A stretch of 38,226 nt of DNA from JBHHYR01 sp046757585 (GTDB taxonomy: Bacteria; Desulfobacterota; Binatia; HRBIN30): positions 1 to 38,226 of the forward strand of contig JBHHYR010000013.1 in NCBI GenBank assembly GCA_046757585.1, read 5' to 3'. Positions 16,020 through 24,743 of this stretch are shown here, piece by piece; the stretch's first letter is position 1; every line of letters begins with the position of its first letter. A model generated the notes under the pieces. That model saw only the letters and a list, made by a program, of their open reading frames with translations. It made no database searches and had not been told where the DNA came from. Position numbers and translations under genes: made by a program.

Positions 16020-17326
16020 GACGTCACTCGCGGCTTCGTTCGCTGCCGGAACTTGTACGTGACCAGGAAACCGAAGCGGAAGTCTTGGTCGAAGCGGCTG
16101 TTGCGGTTCGCTTCGAAATCGAGTTCACCAACTAGGCCAGGCGCGAAAGTATACCCCAACCCCAAGAGGGTGTTCACGCCAGTATCCTGCCTGTTGTTCT
16201 GCTTGTCATAGTAGGCAACGTCCACTTTGCTCCGGAACAAGATCCGCTCATAGACGCGGCTGTGGTAGGACAGCTTGCCGCCGTTCACATTTCCCCCGTC
16301 ACTGTCGGTCACATAGTACTCGAGGCGCACGACTTCGAGCCCGTCCCCGCCGGGCAGCCACATCAGGCCGACACTACCGATGTGCCCGTTGACGACGTCG
16401 TTTCGGCGCTGCTCATAGCGCTGGTAGGAATAGTCGCCGTACGCGGACAGCGTGCGGTTGAGCGCGTACCGGAGCCCCGCCCGGAACTGCAGCATCTCAC
16501 TTACGGAGAACAGCTCGAAGATTGCGTCTTCACGGCGGTTGAGGTCGCTGACCAGCCGCTTACCCTGGTCCTGCGGTTTGTAATAGCTGCTCTCGACGTT
16601 CAGCCGCAGCCGCGGTCGCAGGAGGAAGGTGTCTACACCGGCGGTTGCCAGGTCGAGGTTCTGGCGATCGGCGTCGAAGGCAACTGAGCCGTAAACCTTC
16701 GGGAGCCCGGGTAAGCGTGGGAAGCTGCGTGTCCCCGTGCCGGTGACGAGCTGGCGCACCGTGCGCTGATCACGCATCTGTTGCAGGAAGCCGAGGCTCA
16801 AACGCCCGTGTTTCCATCGCGTGGTATGGATGTCACCGCCAAAGACCTGCTCGTCTTGCGACAGGCTTTCGGAGGAGAAGGTGGGCTCGAAATAACGTGG
16901 TTGGCCGCCGAAAAAGCTCACCGCCAGTGGTCCGCCGAGATCGATGCGCAGCTTGCCGGCATCGGCCACGAATGCGCTCCCTGGGCCTGTGCTGAGGAAT
17001 TGCCGTCCGAGGGTGAAGTCCATACCAGGCAGGGCACCGGGCACGTGTAGGTAGCCGGCGTAAAAGTCCGTCGGTCCTTGGCCGCGGCCGAAGTCGTGTT
17101 CCAATCGGAAGAACGTGTCGAAAGTGCTCCCGTGGTGCAGGCCGGCCACACCCAGGTCGCCGTAGAGGTCCTGAGGCGCTTCGGTCTCATGTGAGAAGTC
17201 GCCGTCACGTACCTGCCCGAGCACGGAGAGGTTGCTGCGCAGGTCGATAGCCTGCGCGCGTGGGCTCACCAGGCACAAGGCCCACAGGCACACCGCTACC
17301 CGCGCGAACGATCGCTCCCCCAACAC
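16016..17326 (-). CDS. outer-membrane beta-barrel porin of a porin-cytochrome conduit
   Basis: The protein has 436 residues from GTG 17326, chosen because AAGGGG lies four bases upstream and a good signal peptide ending in RAQA follows at once; a TTG at 17359 is the alternative. The mature part alternates polar and aromatic residues throughout, and the last strand ends in 'FGFLVTYKFRQR', as in outer-membrane barrels. It has no haem motif. It sits between the decahaem gene and four overlapping cytochrome genes, the arrangement expected for a barrel that holds a multihaem wire across the outer membrane. It is not close enough by eye to be named after a specific Mtr, Omb or Ext porin. Confidence 0.82.
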   Translation of the reverse strand: MLGERSFARVAVCLWALCLVSPRAQAIDLRSNLSVLGQVRDGDFSHETEAPQDLYGDLGVAGLHHGSTFDTFFRLEHDFGRGQGPTDFYAGYLHVPGALPGMDFTLGRQFLSTGPGSAFVADAGKLRIDLGGPLAVSFFGGQPRYFEPTFSSESLSQDEQVFGGDIHTTRWKHGRLSLGFLQQMRDQRTVRQLVTGTGTRSFPRLPGLPKVYGSVAFDADRQNLDLATAGVDTFLLRPRLRLNVESSYYKPQDQGKRLVSDLNRREDAIFELFSVSEMLQFRAGLRYALNRTLSAYGDYSYQRYEQRRNDVVNGHIGSVGLMWLPGGDGLEVVRLEYYVTDSDGGNVNGGKLSYHSRVYERILFRSKVDVAYYDKQNNRQDTGVNTLLGLGYTFAPGLVGELDFEANRNSRFDQDFRFGFLVTYKFRQRTKPRVTS

Positions 17327-17404
17327 GAAACCCCTTATGGCCGGACGATCCACCGGCAAGCGGGCAAGCCGGCCGCTGTCGTTTTGCCCGCTCCCGCCTT
17401 CTAC

Positions 17405-19810
17405 CTAGTCCTCTTCCTCTTCCCTTTCCCGGTGCAGCAGCGAGACCGCAAAGTCGCGCCCTTCCTCGTGACAGACTGGGCATGACTCCGCACCGTCGTC
17501 TGCGGTGAGCGTCTGCGCGTGTGCAACAGCGTCGTCTCCATCATGGCACGAGGTGCACACCGCCTGGATCGGCCCGATCCGGCCGTCCACGACCTCATCG
17601 CCCGTGACGGGGTCTAGATGCGCGACCCCCGTGCCCTGCGCCATATCTGGAAACGGCGGGAGCTCGTAGCTCTCACCGACGTGACACGTCGCACAGTCCC
17701 GCCGGTCGCCGGGGAAGCGGAGATCGGAGAAGTCGTCGATGGTGAAGCCCTGCGGCGGCAGTCCGAAGCCGAAAATGACATACGGTTTCTGTTCCAGATC
17801 TTCACCAGTATGGATCTTGTGGATCATCACCTTGAAGTCAATACTGGTGGTCTGGTCGCCGCGCTCAACGGCAGCAGAATCCAGCCGGCGGCGGCCTGCG
17901 TCGCTGTTGTTCGGATTGTGACACATGACGCAGTAGTCGATCTGGTTGCGCAGGTTGCCGTGAATGGAGAAGTCCTTCGAGAAATCGCCGTGGCAGCTCG
18001 CGCACTTCGCATTCTGGACCACTGTCCGGCGCGCGAGAGGAAGAGAATCGTCGACGCTGAAGGTGACGACGGGATTCACGGCGGCTTCTTCAACCGTCTT
18101 GGGTGGAATCGGATCGACGCTTGCGAGCTCGACCGTGCGCCGCGCTTCGGCACCCACCGACCATGTACCCATCGCATCTGCCGGAATGGGACTATCGGGC
18201 GTGTACTCGAAATGGTTCTCGATCTGGTTCGACGCGGTCAGAGTGCCCGAAGCGCCGCCGCCGACCGCGGTGGCGGTCAACACCGTGGCGAAATCACTGG
18301 TGGGGCCGGCAAGGGCGAAAGCAAGGCGGTCCAAACCGGAAAGATCGGAAATCGGTGCACCAGCGTTGTCAGTGACCTTGAAGGCGATCGTCGGCGCCTG
18401 GCCGGGCACCGCATTGCTCACCCCGGTGATCGTCACCTTGAGGCCAGTCAGCTGGCGAGAACGTTCCGGGATCGTGTGCGCCCCCTCCACCGAGATATCG
18501 AACTCTTCGCCAGAGTCGGAGATGTGACAGAAGGAACAGTCGCCGTCAGCAAAGCCATTCGACAGAAAATGGTTCGTGCCCGCCGGGCCCGCCGCCGTAT
18601 CCTCCAGCGAGGGATTGACGTCGTCGTGGCACGACGCACAAGCCGTCGCCGACGGTCGTTCGCGATGGAACTCCGCGGTCGCCCCCCCCGCATGGCAGAC
18701 TTCGCAGTCCTCGATGCTGCGCGGGAAGCCCACGCCTGTGACAGTGCCGTCGGGGCCCTTTGCCGCGAACACGACGTCGCGTTGTAGGAAACTGCTGAAG
18801 ATGGCGTACGCCGCGCCTGGTTCGCCGCCGACGATCGAAGGCAGATCTTCTCCCCGGTGAATCTTGTGGATCATGACGCGCATATCCACGCTGCGGCCCT
18901 TTTCGTCCACCGCCGCTTCCGTGTGGCAGAGGGTGCAGAGACGGAACTCACGCCGGTTGCCATGCGCGATCAGGGGATTGTGGCAGTTGTTGCACTGCTG
19001 CGTGGCCGAGCCGGCGAATTGTTCCGGCGTCCCGCCCGCAGGGACGAAATCGAAGATGGGATTCACCCCCAGCTCCTCTCCATCGAAAGTGCGGTCGACC
19101 TGCAGGCCGACGGTACAGGTGCGTGACAAGTCGAAGTCGTCCGGCAGTCGCGTGTTGAAGGTGTAACGATAGAGGCCTGCTGTCGCGTCGACGGCTTGCA
19201 GCGTGCCGCCGCTGTCGAACTTCGGGCGCGTGGGATCAATGTCGTTGACGTAGCGCGTGAAAGTGCTGCCGAAGTCGCCCCCTCCCACGTAGTCTTCCAA
19301 GTGGGCAAGGGTGAACCGTACCCGGGCCTCCTGTGGGTTGTCGGTCCGTGCCAACACGGGAACAATCGGGATGCCGCTGGCGTCAGTCAGGCTGAAGGTA
19401 ACCGTGATTTGCCCGGCGTCGCCAACGGCTGCGGTGGTGATGGAACTCAACAGGCCTTCCCCCGCCATCAGGGAGCTGCCGGGCCGCGGCGTTGCAGTAG
19501 GGGCGGGGGTGGGGCCGCCCGTCGGGCAACCATTGAGCGCGGAGTTGACCGCCGCAACGATCTCATCGACGGTGACGTCGCCGGAAGCGTTCGTATCGCC
19601 GGCGGTGCAGCTCGATACGTCCAAGCTTTCGAGCGCGATATTCACCACGGTCACGATCTCGTCGACAGTAACCGCGCCGCTGCCGTCGCAGTCACCCGCG
19701 CATGCCTGGGCCCACGCCGGCTTGGGAAGCCAGCCGAGCAACAACCCGAGCGTCGCAATCGTCGCCGCGCACAAAACCTTTCGATCACGTCCGGCGCCGA
19801 AGCATATCAT
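17405..19810 (-). CDS. OmcA/MtrC-type decahaem cytochrome with N-terminal dockerin-like calcium loops
   Basis: The protein has 801 residues from ATG 19810, preceded by GGGAGGGG. The signal peptide ends at AWA-QA and has no lipobox. Two calcium loops (GDCDGSGAVTVDEIV and GDTNASGDVTVDEIV) and a short Thr/Pro linker come first. Two similar halves follow, each with an immunoglobulin/split-barrel-like domain and five haems: CNNCH, CTLCH, CEVCH, CASCH, CSFCH and then CASCH, CVMCH, CATCH, CTSCH, CPVCH. Shared pieces 'MIHKIH.GEDL' recur in both halves, as in OmcA/MtrC proteins. These act as extracellular terminal reductases for minerals or electrodes. The calcium-loop pair replaces the usual lipid anchor. 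The C-terminus is acidic. Confidence 0.88.
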   Translation of the reverse strand: MICFGAGRDRKVLCAATIATLGLLLGWLPKPAWAQACAGDCDGSGAVTVDEIVTVVNIALESLDVSSCTAGDTNASGDVTVDEIVAAVNSALNGCPTGGPTPAPTATPRPGSSLMAGEGLLSSITTAAVGDAGQITVTFSLTDASGIPIVPVLARTDNPQEARVRFTLAHLEDYVGGGDFGSTFTRYVNDIDPTRPKFDSGGTLQAVDATAGLYRYTFNTRLPDDFDLSRTCTVGLQVDRTFDGEELGVNPIFDFVPAGGTPEQFAGSATQQCNNCHNPLIAHGNRREFRLCTLCHTEAAVDEKGRSVDMRVMIHKIHRGEDLPSIVGGEPGAAYAIFSSFLQRDVVFAAKGPDGTVTGVGFPRSIEDCEVCHAGGATAEFHRERPSATACASCHDDVNPSLEDTAAGPAGTNHFLSNGFADGDCSFCHISDSGEEFDISVEGAHTIPERSRQLTGLKVTITGVSNAVPGQAPTIAFKVTDNAGAPISDLSGLDRLAFALAGPTSDFATVLTATAVGGGASGTLTASNQIENHFEYTPDSPIPADAMGTWSVGAEARRTVELASVDPIPPKTVEEAAVNPVVTFSVDDSLPLARRTVVQNAKCASCHGDFSKDFSIHGNLRNQIDYCVMCHNPNNSDAGRRRLDSAAVERGDQTTSIDFKVMIHKIHTGEDLEQKPYVIFGFGLPPQGFTIDDFSDLRFPGDRRDCATCHVGESYELPPFPDMAQGTGVAHLDPVTGDEVVDGRIGPIQAVCTSCHDGDDAVAHAQTLTADDGAESCPVCHEEGRDFAVSLLHREREEEED

Positions 19811-19897
19811 TTTCCCCTCCCGTAGCTGTGTCGCACGCTGCCTTTGTTCTGCCTTCCGCGGCACCGGGTGCACAGGCGGTGAGTTGGAAGGTCTTGG

Positions 19898-20218
19898 CTA
19901 CTTGCCCGGAGCTGGCTTCGTCAGAGTCAGTAGGTATGTGACCAGTGTATCCACTTCTTCGCTTGGCAGGCTCAGCTTGGGCATCTTGGCGTTGGGTATC
20001 TTCGACTTCGGATCCTTGAGGTACGCGCGCAGCCATGCCTCATCGCGTTTGGCGCCCACGCCGTCCAGCGGCCCGCCAAGCTTTGCCATGGGCCCGCCGG
20101 TCCCGGCGATGCTGTGGCAGGTCTTGCACTTCTTGCCGTAGATGGCTGCACCGTCTGCCGCCCATGCCGTCCCGGACAACATGAGCAAGGCTGCGATCAC
20201 TCCCAGAGTCCGCCTCAT
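19898..20218 (-). CDS. small class I cytochrome c
   Basis: The protein has 106 residues from ATG 20218, with GGAGG eight bases upstream; GTG at 20224 is also in frame. A signal peptide ends at AWA. The haem site is CKTCH after 'GAAIYGKKCKTCHSIAG', and the Met ligand is probably in 'NAKMPKLSLP', the usual class I order. It is a soluble one-electron periplasmic carrier, first in the conduit operon and 87 bp before the decahaem gene. It could shuttle electrons from the nine-haem proteins. Confidence 0.88.
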   Translation of the reverse strand: MRRTLGVIAALLMLSGTAWAADGAAIYGKKCKTCHSIAGTGGPMAKLGGPLDGVGAKRDEAWLRAYLKDPKSKIPNAKMPKLSLPSEEVDTLVTYLLTLTKPAPGK

Positions 20219-20583
20219 GAGCACTTCCTCCTTCTGCGGCGCCCGCGCACCGGCCGTCTACCCCCGCCTCTTCATCCGCCAGCACCTTGTGTGCCGCACG
20301 GCCATGGCTGGCCTAATCAGGCGCCTCCTCTCATGCCGGGATCGGAGATGCGGTTCAATATCTCAGTTCTGCGATTCGCAGCTCAGTTCTGCAATTTACA
20401 GCAGTACTATCTCCTCATAATCAGTGGTGCCTTACGGTTGCCATGAGCGGAGATTTCTGTCAATCGCCGGGCTGCGCCGACGGTCCCGCCGGCGCAATTC
20501 CTAATCGCAAGAGGGGAGGCTTTCGGGCGGGTTCCCAGAGGTGCGGCATATTCTCATACCTAGGAAGGGCAGGGGGTTGAGTC
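20219..20583 (-). promoter_or_regulatory. upstream control region of the conduit operon
   Basis: This 365-bp gene-free stretch separates the glycosyltransferase stop from the cytochrome c start. It holds an A/T-richer core (about 20350-20420), two tandem 20-bp repeats (separate entry), and a 7-bp GC stem (TGCGCCG 20473-20479 with CGGCGCA 20490-20496) that may end the upstream operon. I could not find a convincing -35/-10 pair. Confidence 0.5.
20362..20401. repeat. two tandem 20-bp direct repeats, possible activator site
   Basis: Units 20362-20381 and 20382-20401 match at 17 of 20 positions and share CTCAGTTCTGC. Unit 1 also contains the hyphenated palindrome CTGCGA-T-TCGCAG (20369-20381). 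The 20-bp period, about two helical turns, fits two regulator molecules on one DNA face. It is 145-185 bp upstream of the cytochrome c start. Confidence 0.5.
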
Positions 20584-21744
20584 TTACACGCGAGCAATCA
20601 GATCCCGGAGCACGCGTGCTGCTGCGAAGTACTCCTCCGCAATCTGACGGGCGGCATGGGTGTGTGCGTCGTAGTCTGCAGCAATTGTCCTGCAGGCAGT
20701 GATCGCGTCGTCGAGTGTCCGGACCGCGAACAGGCCGGCACCTGTCGGCAGAACACGGTGGAAACCAGTGTCCTCCGTGATGACGGGCCGGCCGGCGGCC
20801 AAATAGCAGGCGCTGCGATCGCTGAACCACCCACTGGCGAGGCGAACGTTCAAGTCCTTGGCGACTGTAAACTCTCCCCTGGAGCTGCGGATGAACTCCC
20901 GATACCGCGTCGCGCCACTGGACACTGCGATGGGATCGAGGATTTTCCAGCCGTGTTGGCGCAGGAGTGCGCCATCGGCTGGCGTTCGGTCGATGTCCAT
21001 GGCCAGGGCGAATCGTTCGCCGGTGCGAGCGGGCAGATCGAGGAAGCTCATCCACTGCAGACGCTTACGCCAGGAGTAACTTTCCCCGCGAAAATGGATT
21101 TCCCGCCGTTGCTCGTCCCAGCGGCCGATGGTCGTGAACGCTGCAGCGGCGGCACGTGGGAGCGGTCTCCAGAGCTCGAGCGCGATGGGCTGGCGCGTCG
21201 GCCGCCAGTGGAATGGTTTGGTTGGGATGGGGCACGCCGCGGAGCCCACGTTCTCGCCGATCGTGAAATGCAGGTCGTGTTCTGCCAGGAGTTGGCACAG
21301 CGCCGGCTCGCCTTGGGCAGCGCGAATCTGGGTGAATGCCGGGTCGAGGTCGATGAACACCTTGCGTTGGCCGGCGCTGCGGGCCAGGCGGTTCACCGGG
21401 CCGAGCGTGATGACCAAGCGTGCCTCACGCAGGAGTGCCGCGGCATCGCCGGAAGCAAGACCGTGGTAGCGGTTGCGGACCGCGTCCCAAAACACCCAGC
21501 GATCCCCGAAGCCGAACCGTCCGAAGAAATCAGCAGCGAACGCAAGGCCGCTCTCGGGCGTGGCATGTCTGTTGCCCGTGGCCGGGTCGAAGCAGTCGCC
21601 GTAGTGCGCCGTGTCTTCGTAAAACCAGGGGTCGAACCCCAGCGCGCGCAGGCCGGCGAGGTAATGCAAGACCTGCCAGGCATACCCGCCCAGCGGGCAA
21701 CGGATGACATAGCCGGCAAGAACGATCCGCTCGCCCGCCATCAC
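20584..21744 (-). CDS. glycosyltransferase-like protein (GT-B type)
   Basis: The protein has 386 residues. It starts at GTG 21744 (GTGA overlap) or the adjacent ATG 21741. The N-terminal domain begins with a hydrophobic strand and a Gly-rich turn ('VLAGYVIRCPLGGYAWQVLHYLAGL'). The C-terminal half has 'SGWFSDRSACYLAAGRPVITEDTGF..LPTG.GLF', typical of the nucleotide-sugar-binding domain of GT-B glycosyltransferases (PF13524-like). It is a paralogue of the preceding gene and the last of the glycan operon. Sugar donor and acceptor cannot be inferred. Confidence 0.72.
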   Translation of the reverse strand: MMAGERIVLAGYVIRCPLGGYAWQVLHYLAGLRALGFDPWFYEDTAHYGDCFDPATGNRHATPESGLAFAADFFGRFGFGDRWVFWDAVRNRYHGLASGDAAALLREARLVITLGPVNRLARSAGQRKVFIDLDPAFTQIRAAQGEPALCQLLAEHDLHFTIGENVGSAACPIPTKPFHWRPTRQPIALELWRPLPRAAAAAFTTIGRWDEQRREIHFRGESYSWRKRLQWMSFLDLPARTGERFALAMDIDRTPADGALLRQHGWKILDPIAVSSGATRYREFIRSSRGEFTVAKDLNVRLASGWFSDRSACYLAAGRPVITEDTGFHRVLPTGAGLFAVRTLDDAITACRTIAADYDAHTHAARQIAEEYFAAARVLRDLIARV

Positions 21745-22910
21745 AAGCCCGCGTCGCGCAGCAACTGTGTCAGCACCAGCTCGGCGGCAAACTCGCGTTC
21801 GACCAGCGCGCGCGCCGCCTCGCAGTGGCGTGTGTAATCGCTCTCCAGCTCAGCGATAGCGGCCACTGCTTCCTGCATGGTGCGGAAGCAAAGCAAGCCC
21901 TCGCCGGTTGGATAGTACTGTCGGAACCCCGTGTCTTGCACCACGACCGGCTTTCCGAGGGCAAGATAGGCTGCACTGCGGCCGCTGAACCAGCCGCTCT
22001 TTGAGGCGACGTACGCGTGTTTCGCGATGCTCCACTCGGCGCGCGAGCCGCGCAGATAATTGCGGTACGCGTCCAGCGTGCGTGAGCGTTCGTAGGCATC
22101 GACAATCTGCCAGCCGTACCGCCGCAACTCCGCACGCGAGGCTGCACCGGAAAGCGCCACTTGCAGGCGGACGGGAACCCGTGCTGGGAGGTCGATGAAT
22201 TTCATGAACTCCACATCCTTGCCTCCGTAAGTCACGTCGCCGAGACGTGGCAAGGCTACGTCGGTCGTCCAGGACATCACGGTGGTGTACGTGCGTGCCG
22301 CAGGACGGAAGGCCACGGGCCAATCATCAACCACGATCGGCTGGCGTGTCGGCAGCCAGCACAAATCGCAAGCGGGAATCGCGCATGTCGGATCGTTGAT
22401 ATTCGCGGCGAAGGTGAAAAAACAGTCATGCGCCCGCATTAAACTGGCCGAATATGCCTGCTCCTGCGTTGCCGTGCCCCCCTGCGCAGCAAGGAGCTTT
22501 GCCTGGCTGTAGCCGGGATCAGTATCAAGGTAGGCAGTGCAGCGGGCACCGCGGTACGCCTCACGCAGCCAGCACGCCCCGGACACGTTCAGGAAGAGGT
22601 CAGCGGCGGCGCAGAAGCGCTCAACCTCGGCGCGGCCGGCGCCGTAGTATGTCCCGTCGGGAGCGCGTAGCGCCCAACGGCTGTGCATGGCCTTGCCCGC
22701 CCTGGAGAGGGTCGCTTCAAGATGCCGGGCGCCGAAGCCGACACGGTCGGTGAACATCCCGGCGCGTGGATCATACAGCCACTGGCCGGTGTCTTCCAGG
22801 TAGAACACTTCATGGCCCAGACGCAGGAAACCCGTGACGTAGGCGAGATAGTCCCACGCGACACCACCGACGGGGTAGGTCGCGATGAGCCCCGTGACGA
22901 CGATCTTCAT
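21741..22910 (-). CDS. glycosyltransferase-like protein (GT-B type), paralogue
   Basis: The protein has 389 residues from ATG 22910, in an ATGA overlap with the ABC transporter stop. It has the same plan as the next gene: N-terminal 'ATYPVGGVAWDYLAYVTGFLRLGHEVFYLED' and C-terminal 'SGWFSGRSAAYLALGKPVVVQDTGF..YPTGEGLL'. The pair probably adds successive residues to one glycan or glycoconjugate exported by the ABC transporter (inference). Confidence 0.72.
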   Translation of the reverse strand: MKIVVTGLIATYPVGGVAWDYLAYVTGFLRLGHEVFYLEDTGQWLYDPRAGMFTDRVGFGARHLEATLSRAGKAMHSRWALRAPDGTYYGAGRAEVERFCAAADLFLNVSGACWLREAYRGARCTAYLDTDPGYSQAKLLAAQGGTATQEQAYSASLMRAHDCFFTFAANINDPTCAIPACDLCWLPTRQPIVVDDWPVAFRPAARTYTTVMSWTTDVALPRLGDVTYGGKDVEFMKFIDLPARVPVRLQVALSGAASRAELRRYGWQIVDAYERSRTLDAYRNYLRGSRAEWSIAKHAYVASKSGWFSGRSAAYLALGKPVVVQDTGFRQYYPTGEGLLCFRTMQEAVAAIAELESDYTRHCEAARALVEREFAAELVLTQLLRDAGL

Positions 22911-24691
22911 GACACTGAACGCCCTGCTGCCAGTTGCGGGGCGCCAGCGAACTGACGGGCGTACAACTGCGCGAAGATGCCGTGGCGTCGCAGGAGTTCG
23001 TCGCAGGTGCCGCGCTCGATGATCGTGCCGTCCTCAAGGACCAAGATCTGCGTTGCCCGCCGGACGGTGCTTAGCCGATGGGCAATTACGAAGGTGGTGC
23101 GGCCGCGCGTGACCCGCTCGATCACCGCCATGATCGCCGCTTCGGTGCGGGTGTCGACCGAAGAGGTGGGCTCGTCGAGGATCAGGATTGGTGTATCGCA
23201 GAGCAGGGCCCGGGCAATGGTGATGCGCTGGCATTCGCCTTCGGACAGCGTTGCGCCCTGCTCGCCGATTATCGTGTCGTAGCCGTACTGGAGCTGCTGA
23301 ATGAAGTCGTGCGCCTGTGCCATCCGCGCGGCTCGCTGAATGTCCTGCATGTGAGCGGTTGGGCGTCCGTAAGCGATGTTGTCCCGGACGCTCAGGGGAA
23401 ACACGATGGGCGGCTGCAGCACGATGCCGATCTGGCGGCGCAACGCCGCCAGTTTCAGCGCCCGCACATCCACACCGTCGATCAGAACCTGCCCCCGCGT
23501 CGTGTCGTAGAAACGTGGAATCAAACTTACCAAGGTACTCTTGCCGGCACCGGTCGGGCCGACGATGGCGATCACGTCGCCTGGTCGCGCGTCGATCGTT
23601 ACCTGTCGGAGTGTCAGGCGGTCCGCGGCATAGCCGAAGGATACGTTGTCGAAGCGGACGTGGCCCCGGGGCCGTGCAGGGAACTCAGTCCGGCCGTCAG
23701 GTATCGTCGGTGCAGTGTCGAGCACTTCGAACACCCGTGCCATCCCGGCCCGGGCTCCTTGTACCGTGCCGTAGGTGTGGATGATCGAGTTGATCGGCGC
23801 GTACAACGACGCGAGGTAACTGACGAATACGATCATGTCACCGATCGTCAACGTGTGACGCCACACATGCTGCGCTCCAACCCACAGGACAGCCGCCGTG
23901 CCGAGAGCCAATACCAGGCTGGCACCTGCGCCGTACGCGGTCTGCAGAGTGTAAAGGTGCAAGTTGCTCCGCAGGCTGGCCGCGCTCTGTGCCACGAAGG
24001 CGTCGTGGTCCTCCTCCTCTTTTGAGAATGCTTGCACCACCTTGATCGCCGACATGCCCCGCTGCACTAGCTGGTAGACCGCGCTCTCGCGTTCACGTGC
24101 CCGAAGCGCAGCCGCCGTGATCCGGCGGTTGAGCAGCGCAATCGACAGCGCTAGCAAGGGACAGACACTGAGCGCTACCATTGTCAGAGACCAGTCCAGA
24201 CGAACCATCACGGCAAACATGCCGATCAGCAGGACCACCGCTGAGAGCACCGGGAAGATCCCGTTCATAGCGAGTGTCTGGATGGCGTATGTGTCGGCGG
24301 TAACCCGATAGATGAGATCGCCCACCGCGGCTTGTGAGTGGAATGAAAGCGACAACCGCTGTAGATGCTGGAACACACGACTGCGCAGGTCGCTTACCAT
24401 TCCCTGGCCAATGGAGATCGTGGTGAAGTTGTTGAGCACACCGAGCACCCCCGACGCCCCGTAGATAGCGACGAGCCCCAACGTAGCGAGTAGCAGCAGC
24501 GACGTGGGCTGTAGACCGGCGAGGACGGGCCAGGGCGGTGCGGTACCAGGGAGGACGAAGTCGATGACCATCTTGAGCGGCCAGGGTTTCAGGACCTCGA
24601 GCGCGCTGAGTAGGATTACCTGGGCGAAGGCGAAGAGGAACGCTGCCCGATAGGGCCGCAGGTATCGCACTGTTTGTACAATGAGGTTCAT
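22907..24691 (-). CDS. ABC exporter, fused permease and ATPase (MsbA/ABCB-like)
   Basis: The protein has 594 residues. An N-terminal six-helix exporter domain spans about residues 15-310. The ATPase domain has Walker A GPTGAGKST (about residues 376-384), a Q-loop in 'GIVLQPPIVF', Walker B 'ILILDEPTSSVD' and the H-loop 'IAHRLST'. The signature motif is LSEGE instead of LSGGQ. Half-transporters of this type work as homodimers and move lipids, glycolipids or peptides. The position between a GH/GT2 protein and two glycosyltransferases suggests that a lipid-linked or secreted saccharide is the cargo. Confidence 0.88.
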   Translation of the reverse strand: MNLIVQTVRYLRPYRAAFLFAFAQVILLSALEVLKPWPLKMVIDFVLPGTAPPWPVLAGLQPTSLLLLATLGLVAIYGASGVLGVLNNFTTISIGQGMVSDLRSRVFQHLQRLSLSFHSQAAVGDLIYRVTADTYAIQTLAMNGIFPVLSAVVLLIGMFAVMVRLDWSLTMVALSVCPLLALSIALLNRRITAAALRARERESAVYQLVQRGMSAIKVVQAFSKEEEDHDAFVAQSAASLRSNLHLYTLQTAYGAGASLVLALGTAAVLWVGAQHVWRHTLTIGDMIVFVSYLASLYAPINSIIHTYGTVQGARAGMARVFEVLDTAPTIPDGRTEFPARPRGHVRFDNVSFGYAADRLTLRQVTIDARPGDVIAIVGPTGAGKSTLVSLIPRFYDTTRGQVLIDGVDVRALKLAALRRQIGIVLQPPIVFPLSVRDNIAYGRPTAHMQDIQRAARMAQAHDFIQQLQYGYDTIIGEQGATLSEGECQRITIARALLCDTPILILDEPTSSVDTRTEAAIMAVIERVTRGRTTFVIAHRLSTVRRATQILVLEDGTIIERGTCDELLRRHGIFAQLYARQFAGAPQLAAGRSVS

Positions 24692-24743
24692 GGTCTGCGG
24701 TGGAAAGGGGACTGGGGGAGGGGAGGCGGCAGGCGCAGGGCGG

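Noticed and set aside
20428..20443. Sigma-54-like GG-N10-GC element on the minus strand
   Set aside because: Only the first half (TGGCA) fits; the second is AGGCA instead of TTGCA, and the tandem repeats lie downstream of it, not upstream as enhancer sites would.
20656..21837. Long open frame on the plus strand (393 codons)
   Set aside because: Antisense to both glycosyltransferase genes, no recognisable motif.
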